A DNA stretch of 64,000 bases from Sulfitobacter sp. F26204 (GTDB lineage Bacteria; Pseudomonadota; Alphaproteobacteria; Rhodobacterales; Rhodobacteraceae): the NCBI RefSeq assembly GCF_026410305.1, contig NZ_JAPMLQ010000005.1, positions 62,001 to 126,000 on the forward strand. The letters are read 5' to 3'. Under the pieces are notes generated by a model, which did not search any database, was not told where the DNA came from, and was given only the letters and a program-made list of their open reading frames with translations. This document shows, piece by piece, positions 1 to 8,668 of the stretch (its first letter is position 1; every line of letters starts with the position of its first letter). The translations under genes and the position numbers were made by a program.

Positions 1-1839
1 TCTACCGGGGCGATGGGTTCGGCGGCTGATCTGATCCGTTCCGGCCGGGCAGATGTCGTAATAACGGGGGGAACCGATACTGTTTCGTTGGCGGTACTGG
101 CAGGATTCAACAGCCTGCGGGCCTTGGCTGCGGATGGCTGTTCGCCCTTTGGCACCAATCCCGGAATAACATTAGGCGAAGGTGCCGGGGTGTTCATCCT
201 GGAACGTCTTGACCAGGCTGCAGAGCGTGGTGCGGGGGTACAGGCGGAAATACTGGGGTATGCGCTATCCGGAGATGCCCATCATGCAACCGCACCGGAT
301 GATGATGGCGACGGCATCGCGCGTGTTCTGAATGCTGCATTGGCAAACGCGGGCGTCGCTCCGGATGAGGTGGATTACCTTTCTGCCCATGGCACCGGCA
401 CGGATGCAAACGACGTTGCCGAAAGCCGCGCCACCGCTGCGATCTTTGGCAATAGAGTGCCTCTTTCCACGCCCAAATCCATCTTTGGTCACACATTGGG
501 GGCCAGTGGTGTGATCGAAACAGCCTTGACCTTGGGTGCTGCAGGAAGAGGCATGATCCCCCCGACTCTGGGCTTTAGCGGTTTGCGCGCAGGCTGCGAA
601 GACCTTGACTTTGTACCAAACGCGCCCCGTGCCAGACAGGTCGATACCTTTGTGTGCAACAACTATGGCTTTGGAGGGAACAATGCCTCTGTGGTGTTGC
701 AGCGATCTGTGTCGCGCAAGGTGCGCGGCGCATCTGCAAAACAGAGACAAAACCGCGTTTTTATCTCCGGCAAAAGCACGGTGAACGCCTCAGGACGGGT
801 CGGTTCAGAAGATCTGGTGAACATGATGTTCGCGCAGGATGAACCCCAAAACACTATCTACAAAGTTACGGATGATCGCCTGCCCAAGGCGTTCAAGCGA
901 CAGATCGGGCGAACCTCGCCGATGGTGAAATTTGCAGTTTCGGCCACGGGTGAGGCTTTGGACCGGGCAGGATTGAGCGACGACCTGCGGACGGAAACCG
1001 GATTGATCTATTCCGTTGTGACCAGCGCGCAAAAATCTACCGAAAAATACATGGAATCCATTGCAATCGATGGTCCCGGCTTTGCCAGCGCAACCCAGTT
1101 TCCCAACACAACCAACAATGCGCCTGCAGGCCAAGTTTCAATCGCCTATGGACTGAAAGGGTACAACACGACGCTCTGTGGTTCGGCGGGGGGTATGGGT
1201 TATGCCATCGAACTGATTGCCAATGGACGTCAGGACCGCGTGATCAGCGCAGCAGCGGATGAACACACCGACCTGTTGGATCAGTTCTATGATCATGCGG
1301 GCCTCTTGGCGGGGGAACCTGTGACACCTTTTGACGATCAACCGGGCATCAATTTTGGTGAAGGTGCGGCGGCTATTCTCTTTGAAAGCGAGGCATCCCT
1401 GACAAAGCGGCAGACCGCACCAATGGCCGAGATAACCGGCTGGTCCGAAGGACAGGATGGCACCTATCTGGGTATTGGCCGCAAGGGTGCAGCACTGACC
1501 CGTGCCATTGACGCGGCATTGCTGCAGGCAGGATTGGGCGATGCAGATGTTGATCTTGTCGTCGCGGGGGGCACCGGACCGGGCTATTTCGCCAAGGCGG
1601 AATTGACGGCGCTCGCGCGTTTCGATGAGGCTCAGGTCAAACGGCTTAGCCCTGTGACAGGAAACGGATATGGCCCGGCACATACCCCGATTGCCATTCT
1701 TGGCGCTGGGGCAAGTGCTGTGGCCGAAGCCTGTCTGCCCGATCACAGCCGACCGCATAACGTCCTGTGTGCTGGTCTGGACATTACAGGCGTGGCCTTT
1801 GCCGCCGTGGTCAGCCGCATTGCGGAGGACCTGACATGA
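1..1839 (+). CDS. Fused double beta-ketoacyl synthase (5' end outside window)
   Basis: Condensing enzyme of a fatty-acid/polyketide-type pathway. The frame is open from base 1, and its first residues (STGAM) are what normally follows the catalytic Cys, so the active-site Cys codon lies just left of the window. The first domain (to about residue 230) keeps both catalytic His motifs, HGTGT and GHTLGAS. From about residue 245 a second ketosynthase fold begins: LCGSAGGMG sits at the nucleophile elbow and FGEGAAAILFE is typical, but the HGTGT and GH positions read GGTGPG and GNGYGP, so the catalytic His residues are gone. I infer an active KS fused to a chain-length-factor-like partner, which are usually separate genes. 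The stop overlaps the next start (ATGA), so it heads or continues an operon with a thioesterase, an exporter and a carrier-protein-activating enzyme. Confidence 0.88.
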   Translation, partial: STGAMGSAADLIRSGRADVVITGGTDTVSLAVLAGFNSLRALAADGCSPFGTNPGITLGEGAGVFILERLDQAAERGAGVQAEILGYALSGDAHHATAPDDDGDGIARVLNAALANAGVAPDEVDYLSAHGTGTDANDVAESRATAAIFGNRVPLSTPKSIFGHTLGASGVIETALTLGAAGRGMIPPTLGFSGLRAGCEDLDFVPNAPRARQVDTFVCNNYGFGGNNASVVLQRSVSRKVRGASAKQRQNRVFISGKSTVNASGRVGSEDLVNMMFAQDEPQNTIYKVTDDRLPKAFKRQIGRTSPMVKFAVSATGEALDRAGLSDDLRTETGLIYSVVTSAQKSTEKYMESIAIDGPGFASATQFPNTTNNAPAGQVSIAYGLKGYNTTLCGSAGGMGYAIELIANGRQDRVISAAADEHTDLLDQFYDHAGLLAGEPVTPFDDQPGINFGEGAAAILFESEASLTKRQTAPMAEITGWSEGQDGTYLGIGRKGAALTRAIDAALLQAGLGDADVDLVVAGGTGPGYFAKAELTALARFDEAQVKRLSPVTGNGYGPAHTPIAILGAGASAVAEACLPDHSRPHNVLCAGLDITGVAFAAVVSRIAEDLT

Positions 1840-2306
1840 GCCCAGTTCACGAGGTGAAAAACCTAGGCCGTCTGTCCCAGGCGTTTCCGATCGAGCCAAT
1901 GCCCTTCAAGGTCGTCTATGCCGATACTGACGCGATGGGCGTAGTCTATCACGCACGATACCTGGACATCGCGGAACGCAGCCGTACAGAATTCGTCGCC
2001 TCTGCGGGCATTGATCTGGGTCAGATTGAGGCAGAACACGGCATCTGGTTGCTGGTAAACCGTGTCCGCGCTGACTACCGCCGACCCGTATTGCTGCATG
2101 AAACGGCGATGGTGACGACGCAGGTGCTGAAATCTGGTGCCAGTCAAGTGTGGTGGCGATCTCAACTGCATGTAGGCGCGCATCTGGCAGCCAATATCGA
2201 CGTGGCAACAGCCTGTTTCGACACCAAAACCAAAGAGCCCTGCGTCATGCCTGCGGACCTGGCGGCGCGGATCGCAACGCTCACTCAACCAACGGAGCCA
2301 TCATGA
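1836..2306 (+). CDS. Acyl-CoA/acyl-ACP thioesterase, 4HBT hotdog family
   Basis: 156-residue single-domain hotdog thioesterase. The catalytic-type segment YADTDAMGVVYHARYLD matches the 4-hydroxybenzoyl-CoA thioesterase family, with Asp in the DTDAMG loop as the expected catalytic acid. No signal peptide, so cytoplasmic. The start at 1836 is chosen because it overlaps the upstream stop as ATGA and follows GGAGG (1823-1827). Its own stop overlaps the next gene the same way. In this operon it probably releases the acyl chain made by the ketosynthases; the substrate cannot be read from sequence. Confidence 0.9.
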   Translation: MSPVHEVKNLGRLSQAFPIEPMPFKVVYADTDAMGVVYHARYLDIAERSRTEFVASAGIDLGQIEAEHGIWLLVNRVRADYRRPVLLHETAMVTTQVLKSGASQVWWRSQLHVGAHLAANIDVATACFDTKTKEPCVMPADLAARIATLTQPTEPS

Positions 2307-2920
2307 ATTTAGTGACCTCAACACGCGCGCTCTTGCTCACAGCTCTCTTGACCGGCGCTACGCCGACATTCGCAAAGGATACCAATTACATGACTCTCAG
2401 CACCCAATATGCAACCGCTGTCGAGGAGCGCGGGGACGCGGTGAAGCGCGCCCTTGGCTCTGCCGAGGCAATGCTGAAATCCAACGCCAGTGACGCCGTG
2501 GCGCTGGCTTACAAGGGCAGTTTGTTGACCATGGTGGGGGGCGACGCCTTGATGCCGTGGAACAAGTTGAAATATGTGAACGTCGGACTGGAATTGCTGG
2601 ACGAGGCCGTGGCCAGTTCGACCGGCGCACCTTCGCACGGGTTGGACCCGGAGCTGGAAATCCTGATGGTTGCCGGTTTCACCAACGCACGCCTGCCCGC
2701 GATGTTCAAACGTGAACCCTTGGCCCGTCAGATCATCTCAAGACTGCTTGAGCATCCCCGGTTTGATGACCTGGCACCCGAGCTGCGCGCCCAGGCACTG
2801 TCGATCGCAGCGGCCTATGCCAATAAGGACGGCAACGGGGAATCCGCGAAAATTCTGCTGGAACGTGCCAAAACGGCAAACGCCAAGGTAGCGCAGAGTG
2901 TGTTCGATGAACGCTCATAG
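2303..2920 (+). CDS. Secreted helical protein of unknown function in the biosynthesis operon
   Basis: 205 residues. The N-terminus is a signal peptide (hydrophobic ALLLTALLTGATP, likely cleavage after TFA), so the mature protein is probably periplasmic. The rest is alanine/leucine-rich and helical with a loose TPR-like look (LKSNASDAVALAYKGSLL, then ILLERAKTANAKVAQ). It starts inside the thioesterase stop and its end overlaps the ABC ATPase start, so it is translationally coupled to both. That placement suggests a periplasmic accessory factor for export of the product. I do not recognise a named family. Confidence 0.75.
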   Translation: MNLVTSTRALLLTALLTGATPTFAKDTNYMTLSTQYATAVEERGDAVKRALGSAEAMLKSNASDAVALAYKGSLLTMVGGDALMPWNKLKYVNVGLELLDEAVASSTGAPSHGLDPELEILMVAGFTNARLPAMFKREPLARQIISRLLEHPRFDDLAPELRAQALSIAAAYANKDGNGESAKILLERAKTANAKVAQSVFDERS

Positions 2921-3632
2921 TTCATGTGCCCCCAGTGATGTTGGGCCGATAGGTACAACATTCCCCCTGCTGGCCCTCACCGAGATCAAAAAAGGTTTTG
3001 GTGAAGGCGAAGGTCGGGTTCAGGCCCTGGATGGCATTACCTTGCACATTCAGTCAGGCGAATTTTGCGCACTCAGTGGCCCGTCGGGCAGTGGCAAAAG
3101 TACCTTGTTGAATATTCTTGGATTGTTGGACCAGGCTGATAGCGGGTCATATTTTTTTGACGGTCAAACGCTGAAGGGCGCATCCGAAAAAACCGTGCGT
3201 AGCCTGCGCCAGAAACATTTTGGTTTCGTCTTCCAAAGTTTCAATCTGGTACAAACCCTGAGTGCTGTCGAAAATGTTGAAATGGCGCTTTTCCATGCGC
3301 CCATGAAGGCGGGCGTGAAACGAAAACAGGCCTCCGAGATGCTTGACCTCGTGGGATTAGGCGAGCGGTTGAACCACCGCCCTAACCAGTTGTCAGGGGG
3401 ACAACAGCAACGTGTGGCTGTGGCACGTGCGCTGGTCCGCCAGCCACGTCTGGTGTTTGCGGATGAACCCACCGCAAATCTGGATGCGGCTTCGGCTTTT
3501 GGGCTGATGGATTTGATGGATGACATGCGCAGACAGATCGGCACCAGCTTCATCACCTCGACACATGACAATCGCCTGATGGATCGGTTCAGCCGCATTA
3601 TCTCGCTTGAAGATGGGAGAATTTTACCATGA
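2907..3632 (+). CDS. ABC transporter ATPase, LolD/MacB type
   Basis: 241-residue ATP-binding subunit. Walker A GPSGSGKST, signature LSGGQQQRVAVARAL, Walker B LVFADEPTANLD and the switch His in TSTHD are all intact. The sequence is of the LolD/MacB group, which pairs with FtsX-fold permeases to extract or expel lipids and lipoproteins at the inner membrane. ATG at 2907 lies 14 nt inside the preceding gene; an in-frame GTG at 2898 is the alternative. The stop overlaps the permease start (ATGA), so the two subunits are made together. Likely powers export of the lipid-like product of this operon. Confidence 0.92.
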   Translation: MNAHSSCAPSDVGPIGTTFPLLALTEIKKGFGEGEGRVQALDGITLHIQSGEFCALSGPSGSGKSTLLNILGLLDQADSGSYFFDGQTLKGASEKTVRSLRQKHFGFVFQSFNLVQTLSAVENVEMALFHAPMKAGVKRKQASEMLDLVGLGERLNHRPNQLSGGQQQRVAVARALVRQPRLVFADEPTANLDAASAFGLMDLMDDMRRQIGTSFITSTHDNRLMDRFSRIISLEDGRILP

Positions 3633-4843
3633 AATGGTTTGCTCATGCCCTGCGCAATGTGTTGCGCAACCGGCGACGGACGTTGATGGCCAGTACCGTT
3701 GTAGCCATCGGAACGACGGCGATGGCCATGACACTATGCTTTATGTTGGCGACATTCTTTGGCCTTGGTGAAAGCACGATCCGTGCTGATGTCGGACATA
3801 TCCAGATTACGACCCCCGGTAGTTTCGATGCCGACACGGACATCGCCAACGGCCTGACCCCTACAGATCAAGACCACATCGCACAGGTTCTCGCAGGGAC
3901 AGAGGGTGTCAGGTTCTCCATGCGGCGCATCCTGTTTGATGGACTGACGTCCAAAGGTGAAAGCACCATTGCCATTGTGGGACGTGGTGTGGAACCGCTA
4001 CAGGAAATGCGTTTGTCCGGCATTTTTGCCCCGATCACCCGAGGCCAGCTCATGTCCGTGGAAGGCACTCATTTCGAGGCCCTGATTGGCGAAAGACTGG
4101 CGCAGAAGCTTGAATGGGCACCGCGCGAATTGCTGACTCTTGTGGGCACTACAGAAAGTGGTTCGATCAATGCTGTGGATGTGCTGAGCACCGGTGCCTA
4201 CAGTACCGGCGTCCCTGAAAAAGACGCCCGTGCCGTGATGGTGCCCCTGCATGTGGCAGCGGCCTTGCTGGACACGGAAAACGTGAGTCGCGTGGTGGTC
4301 GTGCTGGACGACACGGCAGATACCGACCTTGTACGGACCAGACTGCAATCGGCCTTGCCAGAACTTGAGGTGCGGGACTGGCGGCAGCTTGACCCTTTCT
4401 ACGAACAGGTTGTGACGCTTTATTCCAACATCTTTGGGATCCTGTGCCTGATCATCGTCTTGGTTGTTTTGATGTCTGTATCAAACACCATGATGATGAC
4501 AGTGATGGAACGCATCCGCGAAATCGGCACCCTTCGGGCCATCGGGTTCTCAAAATTCGAAATGCGCATTGGGTTTTCTATCGAAGGGGCGCTGATTGGA
4601 TTGATGGGGGCGCTGATTGGTCTGGCACTGGCGGCGGTACTTTCATTTGCCATCAATGTCGCAGGTGTCGAAATGCCCCCAGCACCGGGGCGCACCGCAC
4701 CCTACCCGCTGATCTTCTTTATTGACCTTCGGATCTATGCCGGTGTGGCGATGGTGATGGTGCTGAGTGGCGTGCTTGGCGTTATCTGGCCCTCGCGCAA
4801 AGGCACATCCTTGCCGATCGTGGAAGCTTTGGGCCATGATTAA
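3629..4843 (+). CDS. ABC transporter permease, FtsX/MacB-type
   Basis: 404-residue inner-membrane permease. One N-terminal membrane helix (about residues 18-45), a periplasmic domain of roughly 200 residues, then three C-terminal helices. The FtsX-domain signature is clear around MERIREIGTLRAIGFS, followed by the glycine-rich helix IEGALIGLMGALIGLALA. This is the LolC/LolE and MacB topology. Coupled to the ATPase upstream and overlapped by the LolA-like gene downstream. Together they look like a dedicated Lol-like route to the outer membrane rather than the housekeeping Lol system, since only one permease gene is present and it sits among lipid-assembly genes. Confidence 0.9.
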   Translation: MKWFAHALRNVLRNRRRTLMASTVVAIGTTAMAMTLCFMLATFFGLGESTIRADVGHIQITTPGSFDADTDIANGLTPTDQDHIAQVLAGTEGVRFSMRRILFDGLTSKGESTIAIVGRGVEPLQEMRLSGIFAPITRGQLMSVEGTHFEALIGERLAQKLEWAPRELLTLVGTTESGSINAVDVLSTGAYSTGVPEKDARAVMVPLHVAAALLDTENVSRVVVVLDDTADTDLVRTRLQSALPELEVRDWRQLDPFYEQVVTLYSNIFGILCLIIVLVVLMSVSNTMMMTVMERIREIGTLRAIGFSKFEMRIGFSIEGALIGLMGALIGLALAAVLSFAINVAGVEMPPAPGRTAPYPLIFFIDLRIYAGVAMVMVLSGVLGVIWPSRKGTSLPIVEALGHD

Positions 4844-5576
4844 GTATCTGTTTTCTCTTGTGCTGACCTGTATGTTGCTGGCTCAACCCGGCCAGGCGCA
4901 ACACATATGGACCAAGGTCGAAATCCAATCGCTTTTGAAACGTGCAGATGCCTATCGCATGCCGCTGGAACAAGGGCGCGTCCTGGCCGGGATCACCTTG
5001 GTCAAGAACGGCATTCGCAGCCGCACCCTGCCAATGCGGATAGAATTTTCAGCCAAGCGCGAACGCCGGATCGAGACACTTGGCGGGGCGCGCAAGGGTC
5101 AACGGGTGTTGCTAACACCAGAAGGCTACTGGCTCTATATGACAGGCATCAAGCAGCCGGTGCGGCTGAACCGGCTACAACGCGTTTTGGGACAGGCCAG
5201 CTTTGGCGATATTGGCAATCTGCGATTTGCCGAGGATTACCAGGCACAGAACTGGAATGAAGAGAATGGATTGATCCGAATAGTTCTGGCTGCTCATATG
5301 CAGGGTCAGGTGGTCGATAACATCACCCTTTGGATCGATCCACAAACCGGGGCACCTGTCCGTGCCTCTCTCCTATTTCCCAGCGGCAAGACGTTCAAGA
5401 TTCTGAATTTTGATCCGCCACAGCCAACGCCGGCCGGTGCAATGATCCTGAGCACAAGATTTGTGGACCCTACCCAGGCAGATGTCTTTACGGAACTGAC
5501 CTATGCGCCGCCTGAATCCACCGGATTTGCGCCAACATATTTTACCCCGACAGCCCTTGTAGCCGAAAAGGAATAG
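4836..5576 (+). CDS. Outer-membrane lipoprotein-sorting (LolA-like) protein
   Basis: 246 residues with a signal peptide (LFSLVLTCMLLAQPGQAQ). The mature part looks like the LolA/LolB-type half-barrel carriers of hydrophobic ligands: KGQRVLLTPEGYWLYM and TLWIDPQTGAPVRASLLF are typical of the outer membrane lipoprotein-sorting group that accompanies lipid and polyketide exporters. The start at 4836 overlaps the permease stop; a longer in-frame reading to 4767 has no signal peptide at its end and is rejected. Presumed periplasmic shuttle taking the product from the ABC permease to the outer membrane. Confidence 0.8.
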   Translation: MIKYLFSLVLTCMLLAQPGQAQHIWTKVEIQSLLKRADAYRMPLEQGRVLAGITLVKNGIRSRTLPMRIEFSAKRERRIETLGGARKGQRVLLTPEGYWLYMTGIKQPVRLNRLQRVLGQASFGDIGNLRFAEDYQAQNWNEENGLIRIVLAAHMQGQVVDNITLWIDPQTGAPVRASLLFPSGKTFKILNFDPPQPTPAGAMILSTRFVDPTQADVFTELTYAPPESTGFAPTYFTPTALVAEKE

Positions 5577-5579
5577 TAG

Positions 5580-6197
5580 ATGACCGCACACCAATCTGAA
5601 TTTGTCGTCGATAGTCACCAACAATCAGGCGGACTTCATTTGATATATGACGCCCAAAGTGGCCACCGCCCTTCGGCACGCAGGCGTCTGGTTGGGGCGG
5701 TGGAGCGCACATTTGAAAAATTCGGCTGGCAATCCTTGCGCTTGCCCAGTGGCAAACGGTTATGTGCCGCGCTGGATGGCAGTCCGGTCCCGCCTGTGTC
5801 GATCAGCTATAGCGGGCCCTTTGCCTTGATCGCTGTCAGTTCCGACTGGCGTTCGATCGGCGTTGATCTGGAACTGACCCGCACGAGCAGGCTCATGCGG
5901 TATGACATCATCGAGGCAGAATACCTCGATCAACGATCACCCGATCCTATGGCGACCTTTGTGCGCGCCGAAGCCTGGGCCAAGGCGCTGGAATATGGCT
6001 TTGCCTTTGGTCCGTCGTTTTTCTTCAAGGGCAGCACAGAACCAGGTGCCCGTGATGGCGGCAAAAGGGTGGATGATCTGGATTTGGGGTCTTTGGATCT
6101 GAACTTTGACGGATTTCCCCACAGATTGCAGGCCGCCGCCTGTGTCGATATTGCTGCGCCCCCCCTGTCAATACACTCATTTGTTCGGATTGAGTGA
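5580..6197 (+). CDS. 4'-phosphopantetheinyl transferase, Sfp-like
   Basis: 205 residues. Transfers phosphopantetheine from CoA to carrier proteins. The Mg-binding motif appears as IGVDLEL (about residues 87-93), and FVRAEAWAKALEYG corresponds to the WxxKEAxxK motif with the first Lys replaced by Ala but Glu and the last Lys kept. It follows the LolA-like gene by 3 nt and closes the coupled operon, which implies that an acyl-carrier protein lies further upstream, outside the window. Presence of a private transferase supports a secondary-metabolite or special-lipid pathway. Confidence 0.88.
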   Translation: MTAHQSEFVVDSHQQSGGLHLIYDAQSGHRPSARRRLVGAVERTFEKFGWQSLRLPSGKRLCAALDGSPVPPVSISYSGPFALIAVSSDWRSIGVDLELTRTSRLMRYDIIEAEYLDQRSPDPMATFVRAEAWAKALEYGFAFGPSFFFKGSTEPGARDGGKRVDDLDLGSLDLNFDGFPHRLQAAACVDIAAPPLSIHSFVRIE

Positions 6198-6248
6198 CTA
6201 CCATCCTTTTGCGAAAACACGGTTACACCAACCTGAAAGGACGTTTTC

Positions 6249-6749
6249 ATGTTTCTTGCCATCATCTTTGGAACCCCGATCTGGGTTTGGCCCTTGCTGG
6301 CTTTCTTGATCGGTTATGGCATCCGTGCCAGCCGGGATCGCGATACCTCTGTCTGGCCTGTCTATCTTGTGCCATTGCTGGGTCTGATCACGCTCAAGAC
6401 AATCATCACCGCCCCGGGCGGACAATCCGTCTGGATCGCATATGTGGCGGCATATGCCCTTGCTGCGGTAGCGGGATTTGGTCTGCAGCGGCGCTGGCTG
6501 GTTGAAAAACACGATCGCCGTGTAACCTTGAAAGGTGAATGGCTGACCTTTGCTGTCGTGATGATCCTCTTCTGGAGCAACTTTGCCTATGGCGTTACCC
6601 GCGCCATTGCACCGGATGTGATCACCCAGGTTTCCAACCAGGTCGTATATGCCGTTGTGGTTGCCTTTGCTTCAGGCAGTCTGCTGGGGCGCGCATTACA
6701 GGTGGCTCTTGCACCCTCGGCCGCCATGTCACCGGTCCCTGCCGAATAA
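6249..6749 (+). CDS. Small integral membrane protein, unknown function
   Basis: 166 residues with about five predicted membrane helices (WVWPLLAFLIGYGI, YLVPLLGLITL, IAYVAAYALAAVAGFGL, WLTFAVVMILFW, VVYAVVVAFASGSLLG). A Shine-Dalgarno AAAGGA precedes the ATG. It follows the phosphopantetheinyl transferase by 51 nt on the same strand and may be part of the same transcript, but its look is that of a stand-alone membrane protein family. I do not assign a function. Confidence 0.7.
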   Translation: MFLAIIFGTPIWVWPLLAFLIGYGIRASRDRDTSVWPVYLVPLLGLITLKTIITAPGGQSVWIAYVAAYALAAVAGFGLQRRWLVEKHDRRVTLKGEWLTFAVVMILFWSNFAYGVTRAIAPDVITQVSNQVVYAVVVAFASGSLLGRALQVALAPSAAMSPVPAE

Positions 6750-6793
6750 CCTGTCCTTACCGCCCAGGCCGTTGGCATGACATTCAAGACAGA

Positions 6794-7513
6794 TCAGATG
6801 ATCTTGAGCTTTGATGCCTTGTTGGCGGCCTGTGCCAAAGACACACAATCCAACCGCAAGCGTGCGGATTTGAGGTAGGAGCGCACAGTATGCTCGGACA
6901 GTTCCAGGATCATTGCAATTTCAAGATAGGTTTTACCCTCGGCGCACCATTTGAGACACTCCAGCTCGCGTGGTGGCAATTGCGGCATATCGACGTCGTT
7001 TGAATATACCTCGGCAATCGCCTTGATGTGGAAATCTTTGGCCAATAATTGCAAGACCTCGGCAAGAGACCTCAACCGGTCTTGTTCCATCCCGTTTTCA
7101 ACGCCGAGAGTTGCCGAAAACAGTGAGCCGCGACCTTTGGAGTCTTGATGCGGTACCGAATAGCCGTTCAAAGGAATACCGAATTTCGACGCTTCGACGA
7201 ACATCTTTTCGGCTTCAGGCGTTGTCTCCAGATCACACCAGAAAAAAGGATCGGCCGAGGTCATACCAGCCTGAACAACCGGGTCGATGGATGCGAGATT
7301 GTTCAGCAAATAATGAGAAACCCATTCAGGCGGATAGGTGGTTCGGACAAAGGGATTGTCCAAGGGGTCACCAATCTTGTGGGCCAGATGATAGGTGATA
7401 TGATCCAGTTTCAGCAAGTCGCGCACTTCATTGACTGCATCCGAGACCGAATTGCTTCTCAATAAAGCGGGGAGAACCTCATTATATTCGTCGTTCGAAT
7501 CGATGGCCAACAT
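6794..7513 (-). CDS. LuxR-family quorum-sensing transcription factor
   Basis: 239 residues. N-terminal autoinducer-binding domain, C-terminal LuxR-type helix-turn-helix. All six residues conserved in acyl-homoserine-lactone receptors are visible: Trp and Tyr in WVSHY, Asp-Pro in SIDPVV, Trp in FFWCDL and Gly in FGIPLNGYS. The DNA-binding part reads LPPRELECLKWCAEGKTYLEI then LSEHTVRSYLKSARLRL, with the usual Glu, Leu and Gly. No luxI synthase is in the window, so it is either a solo or paired with a distant gene. It converges on the biosynthesis operon and is a reasonable candidate regulator of it; I saw no convincing lux box. Confidence 0.92.
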   Translation of the reverse strand: MLAIDSNDEYNEVLPALLRSNSVSDAVNEVRDLLKLDHITYHLAHKIGDPLDNPFVRTTYPPEWVSHYLLNNLASIDPVVQAGMTSADPFFWCDLETTPEAEKMFVEASKFGIPLNGYSVPHQDSKGRGSLFSATLGVENGMEQDRLRSLAEVLQLLAKDFHIKAIAEVYSNDVDMPQLPPRELECLKWCAEGKTYLEIAMILELSEHTVRSYLKSARLRLDCVSLAQAANKASKLKII

Positions 7514-7698
7514 TCACTTGCAGTTGTTTCTTGCCCGGAGAGAGCAACTCAGAGTTAGCCGCAATGTAATCAGATGTAAATATCGTTCATGGGCCAATAA
7601 ACTTCAATTGGTCTGGTTCCATGGTTTATCAAACGGGACGAGCGCGGCGGGACATTATTTAACTTGTTCCTATTCAACCTAGGGGTCACCAATGGCCG

Positions 7699-8184
7699 TT
7701 ATTGGGCAAATAGGCGCTCGTCCCACCAAATCGGGATTTCCAAGCCGACCGAAATCAACTTGAAATCATCATGCAACGAATTGAACACGATGTTTTTTTC
7801 CATGCGCGCCACCACAGATGGGACGATCAAAATCGCTGAGCGTTTCTCGGAATACCAGCTGCGTCCGAATCTTCTTGCGGTTTCACCATCAGGCGCGGAC
7901 CATCCTTCTATCAGGTCGGTATTGACGACCTCATAGCTTATCCCCACAGGAATTGAAATTTCGACAAAGTGCTGGCCAGATGGAATCTCGCCTTGGTAAT
8001 GAACAAGCTTTTCCAATAGTGCTGTCGAATAGTATTCTGACGCGTAAATGACCGCTGCACCTGCCTCGTGCCAACGGCCTGACGTCAACCTCGCTCCGCC
8101 ATCGTCCCAGATTGGGAATTCGCCCCTGGGATCTCCAATGCGGTAGGCAGACATGGATTGTTCCAGCTTTCGATCACGTGTCAT
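7699..8184 (-). CDS. RES-domain toxin
   Basis: 161 residues, the normal size of RES toxins, which deplete NAD+ in characterised members. The family-defining residues are present in order: Arg in AYRIGDPRGEF, a second Arg in TSGRWHEAGAAVIYAS, Glu in ALLEKLVHYQGEIP and a late Ser region. The start at 8184 overlaps the antitoxin stop as ATGA, the standard arrangement with the antitoxin first. No membrane or secretion signal. Together with the upstream gene it forms a type II toxin-antitoxin module, fitting a plasmid-maintenance or phage-defence role. Confidence 0.9.
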   Translation of the reverse strand: MTRDRKLEQSMSAYRIGDPRGEFPIWDDGGARLTSGRWHEAGAAVIYASEYYSTALLEKLVHYQGEIPSGQHFVEISIPVGISYEVVNTDLIEGWSAPDGETARRFGRSWYSEKRSAILIVPSVVARMEKNIVFNSLHDDFKLISVGLEIPIWWDERLFAQ

Positions 8185-8648
8185 ACTGCGAAGCTGGACT
8201 CCGCCCGTCTCAACATGTTGATGACAGCTTCCGCCCCGGCAGAATTAGACTGCGCCATTTCCATAGGCGTTCGTCCGGCAAGCAATTTGTGTGGCCTGTT
8301 CAAGAACCGCGATATTGCGGCCTCGTCCCCATGGTACAGACGACTGACCGCATCGACAACGCGACTGACCTCATACAGGCGCTCACTCATCTCGCGGGAC
8401 AGTGCTTTGCGACCTTTTTTTGCCCTTCGCAGCGTTGCTTCGGGGATAAGAGGGCCAACAACAGCGGCACGCCCTAAAGCCAGGCTCAACGTTTCGGCAG
8501 CCGATACGGCAAGACCGCGTGCAATATGGTCAGCCAAGCCTATGTCGTCCAGCGGGCTCTTCGCTTTGAGACCCAGCAGTTTACCAATTCGACCGGATTC
8601 AGTTCCCGGCAGTGCCTCCGGTGTCATGTAAGCTTCTAATGCAGCCAT
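8181..8648 (-). CDS. Xre/MbcA/ParS-family antitoxin
   Basis: 155 residues. The C-terminus (NRPHKLLAGRTPMEMAQ, then GAEAVINMLRRAE) is the toxin-binding domain typical of antitoxins that partner RES toxins. The middle (LSREMSERLYEVSRVVDAV) is the Xre-like helical DNA-binding part. It is first in the operon and overlaps the RES gene. A TTGACA-17-TATTTC promoter lies directly upstream with two copies of a GTCA-NN-TGAC palindrome in and after it, so repression by the antitoxin or the toxin-antitoxin complex is the natural reading. Confidence 0.9.
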   Translation of the reverse strand: MAALEAYMTPEALPGTESGRIGKLLGLKAKSPLDDIGLADHIARGLAVSAAETLSLALGRAAVVGPLIPEATLRRAKKGRKALSREMSERLYEVSRVVDAVSRLYHGDEAAISRFLNRPHKLLAGRTPMEMAQSNSAGAEAVINMLRRAESSFAV

Positions 8649-8668
8649 TTTAATGTTCCATTGTCCCA

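Noticed and set aside
1138..1899. 253-codon minus-strand open frame opposite the ketosynthase gene
   Set aside because: It is the antisense shadow of a clear coding region, with no domain and Cys/Arg-rich composition typical of a shadow.
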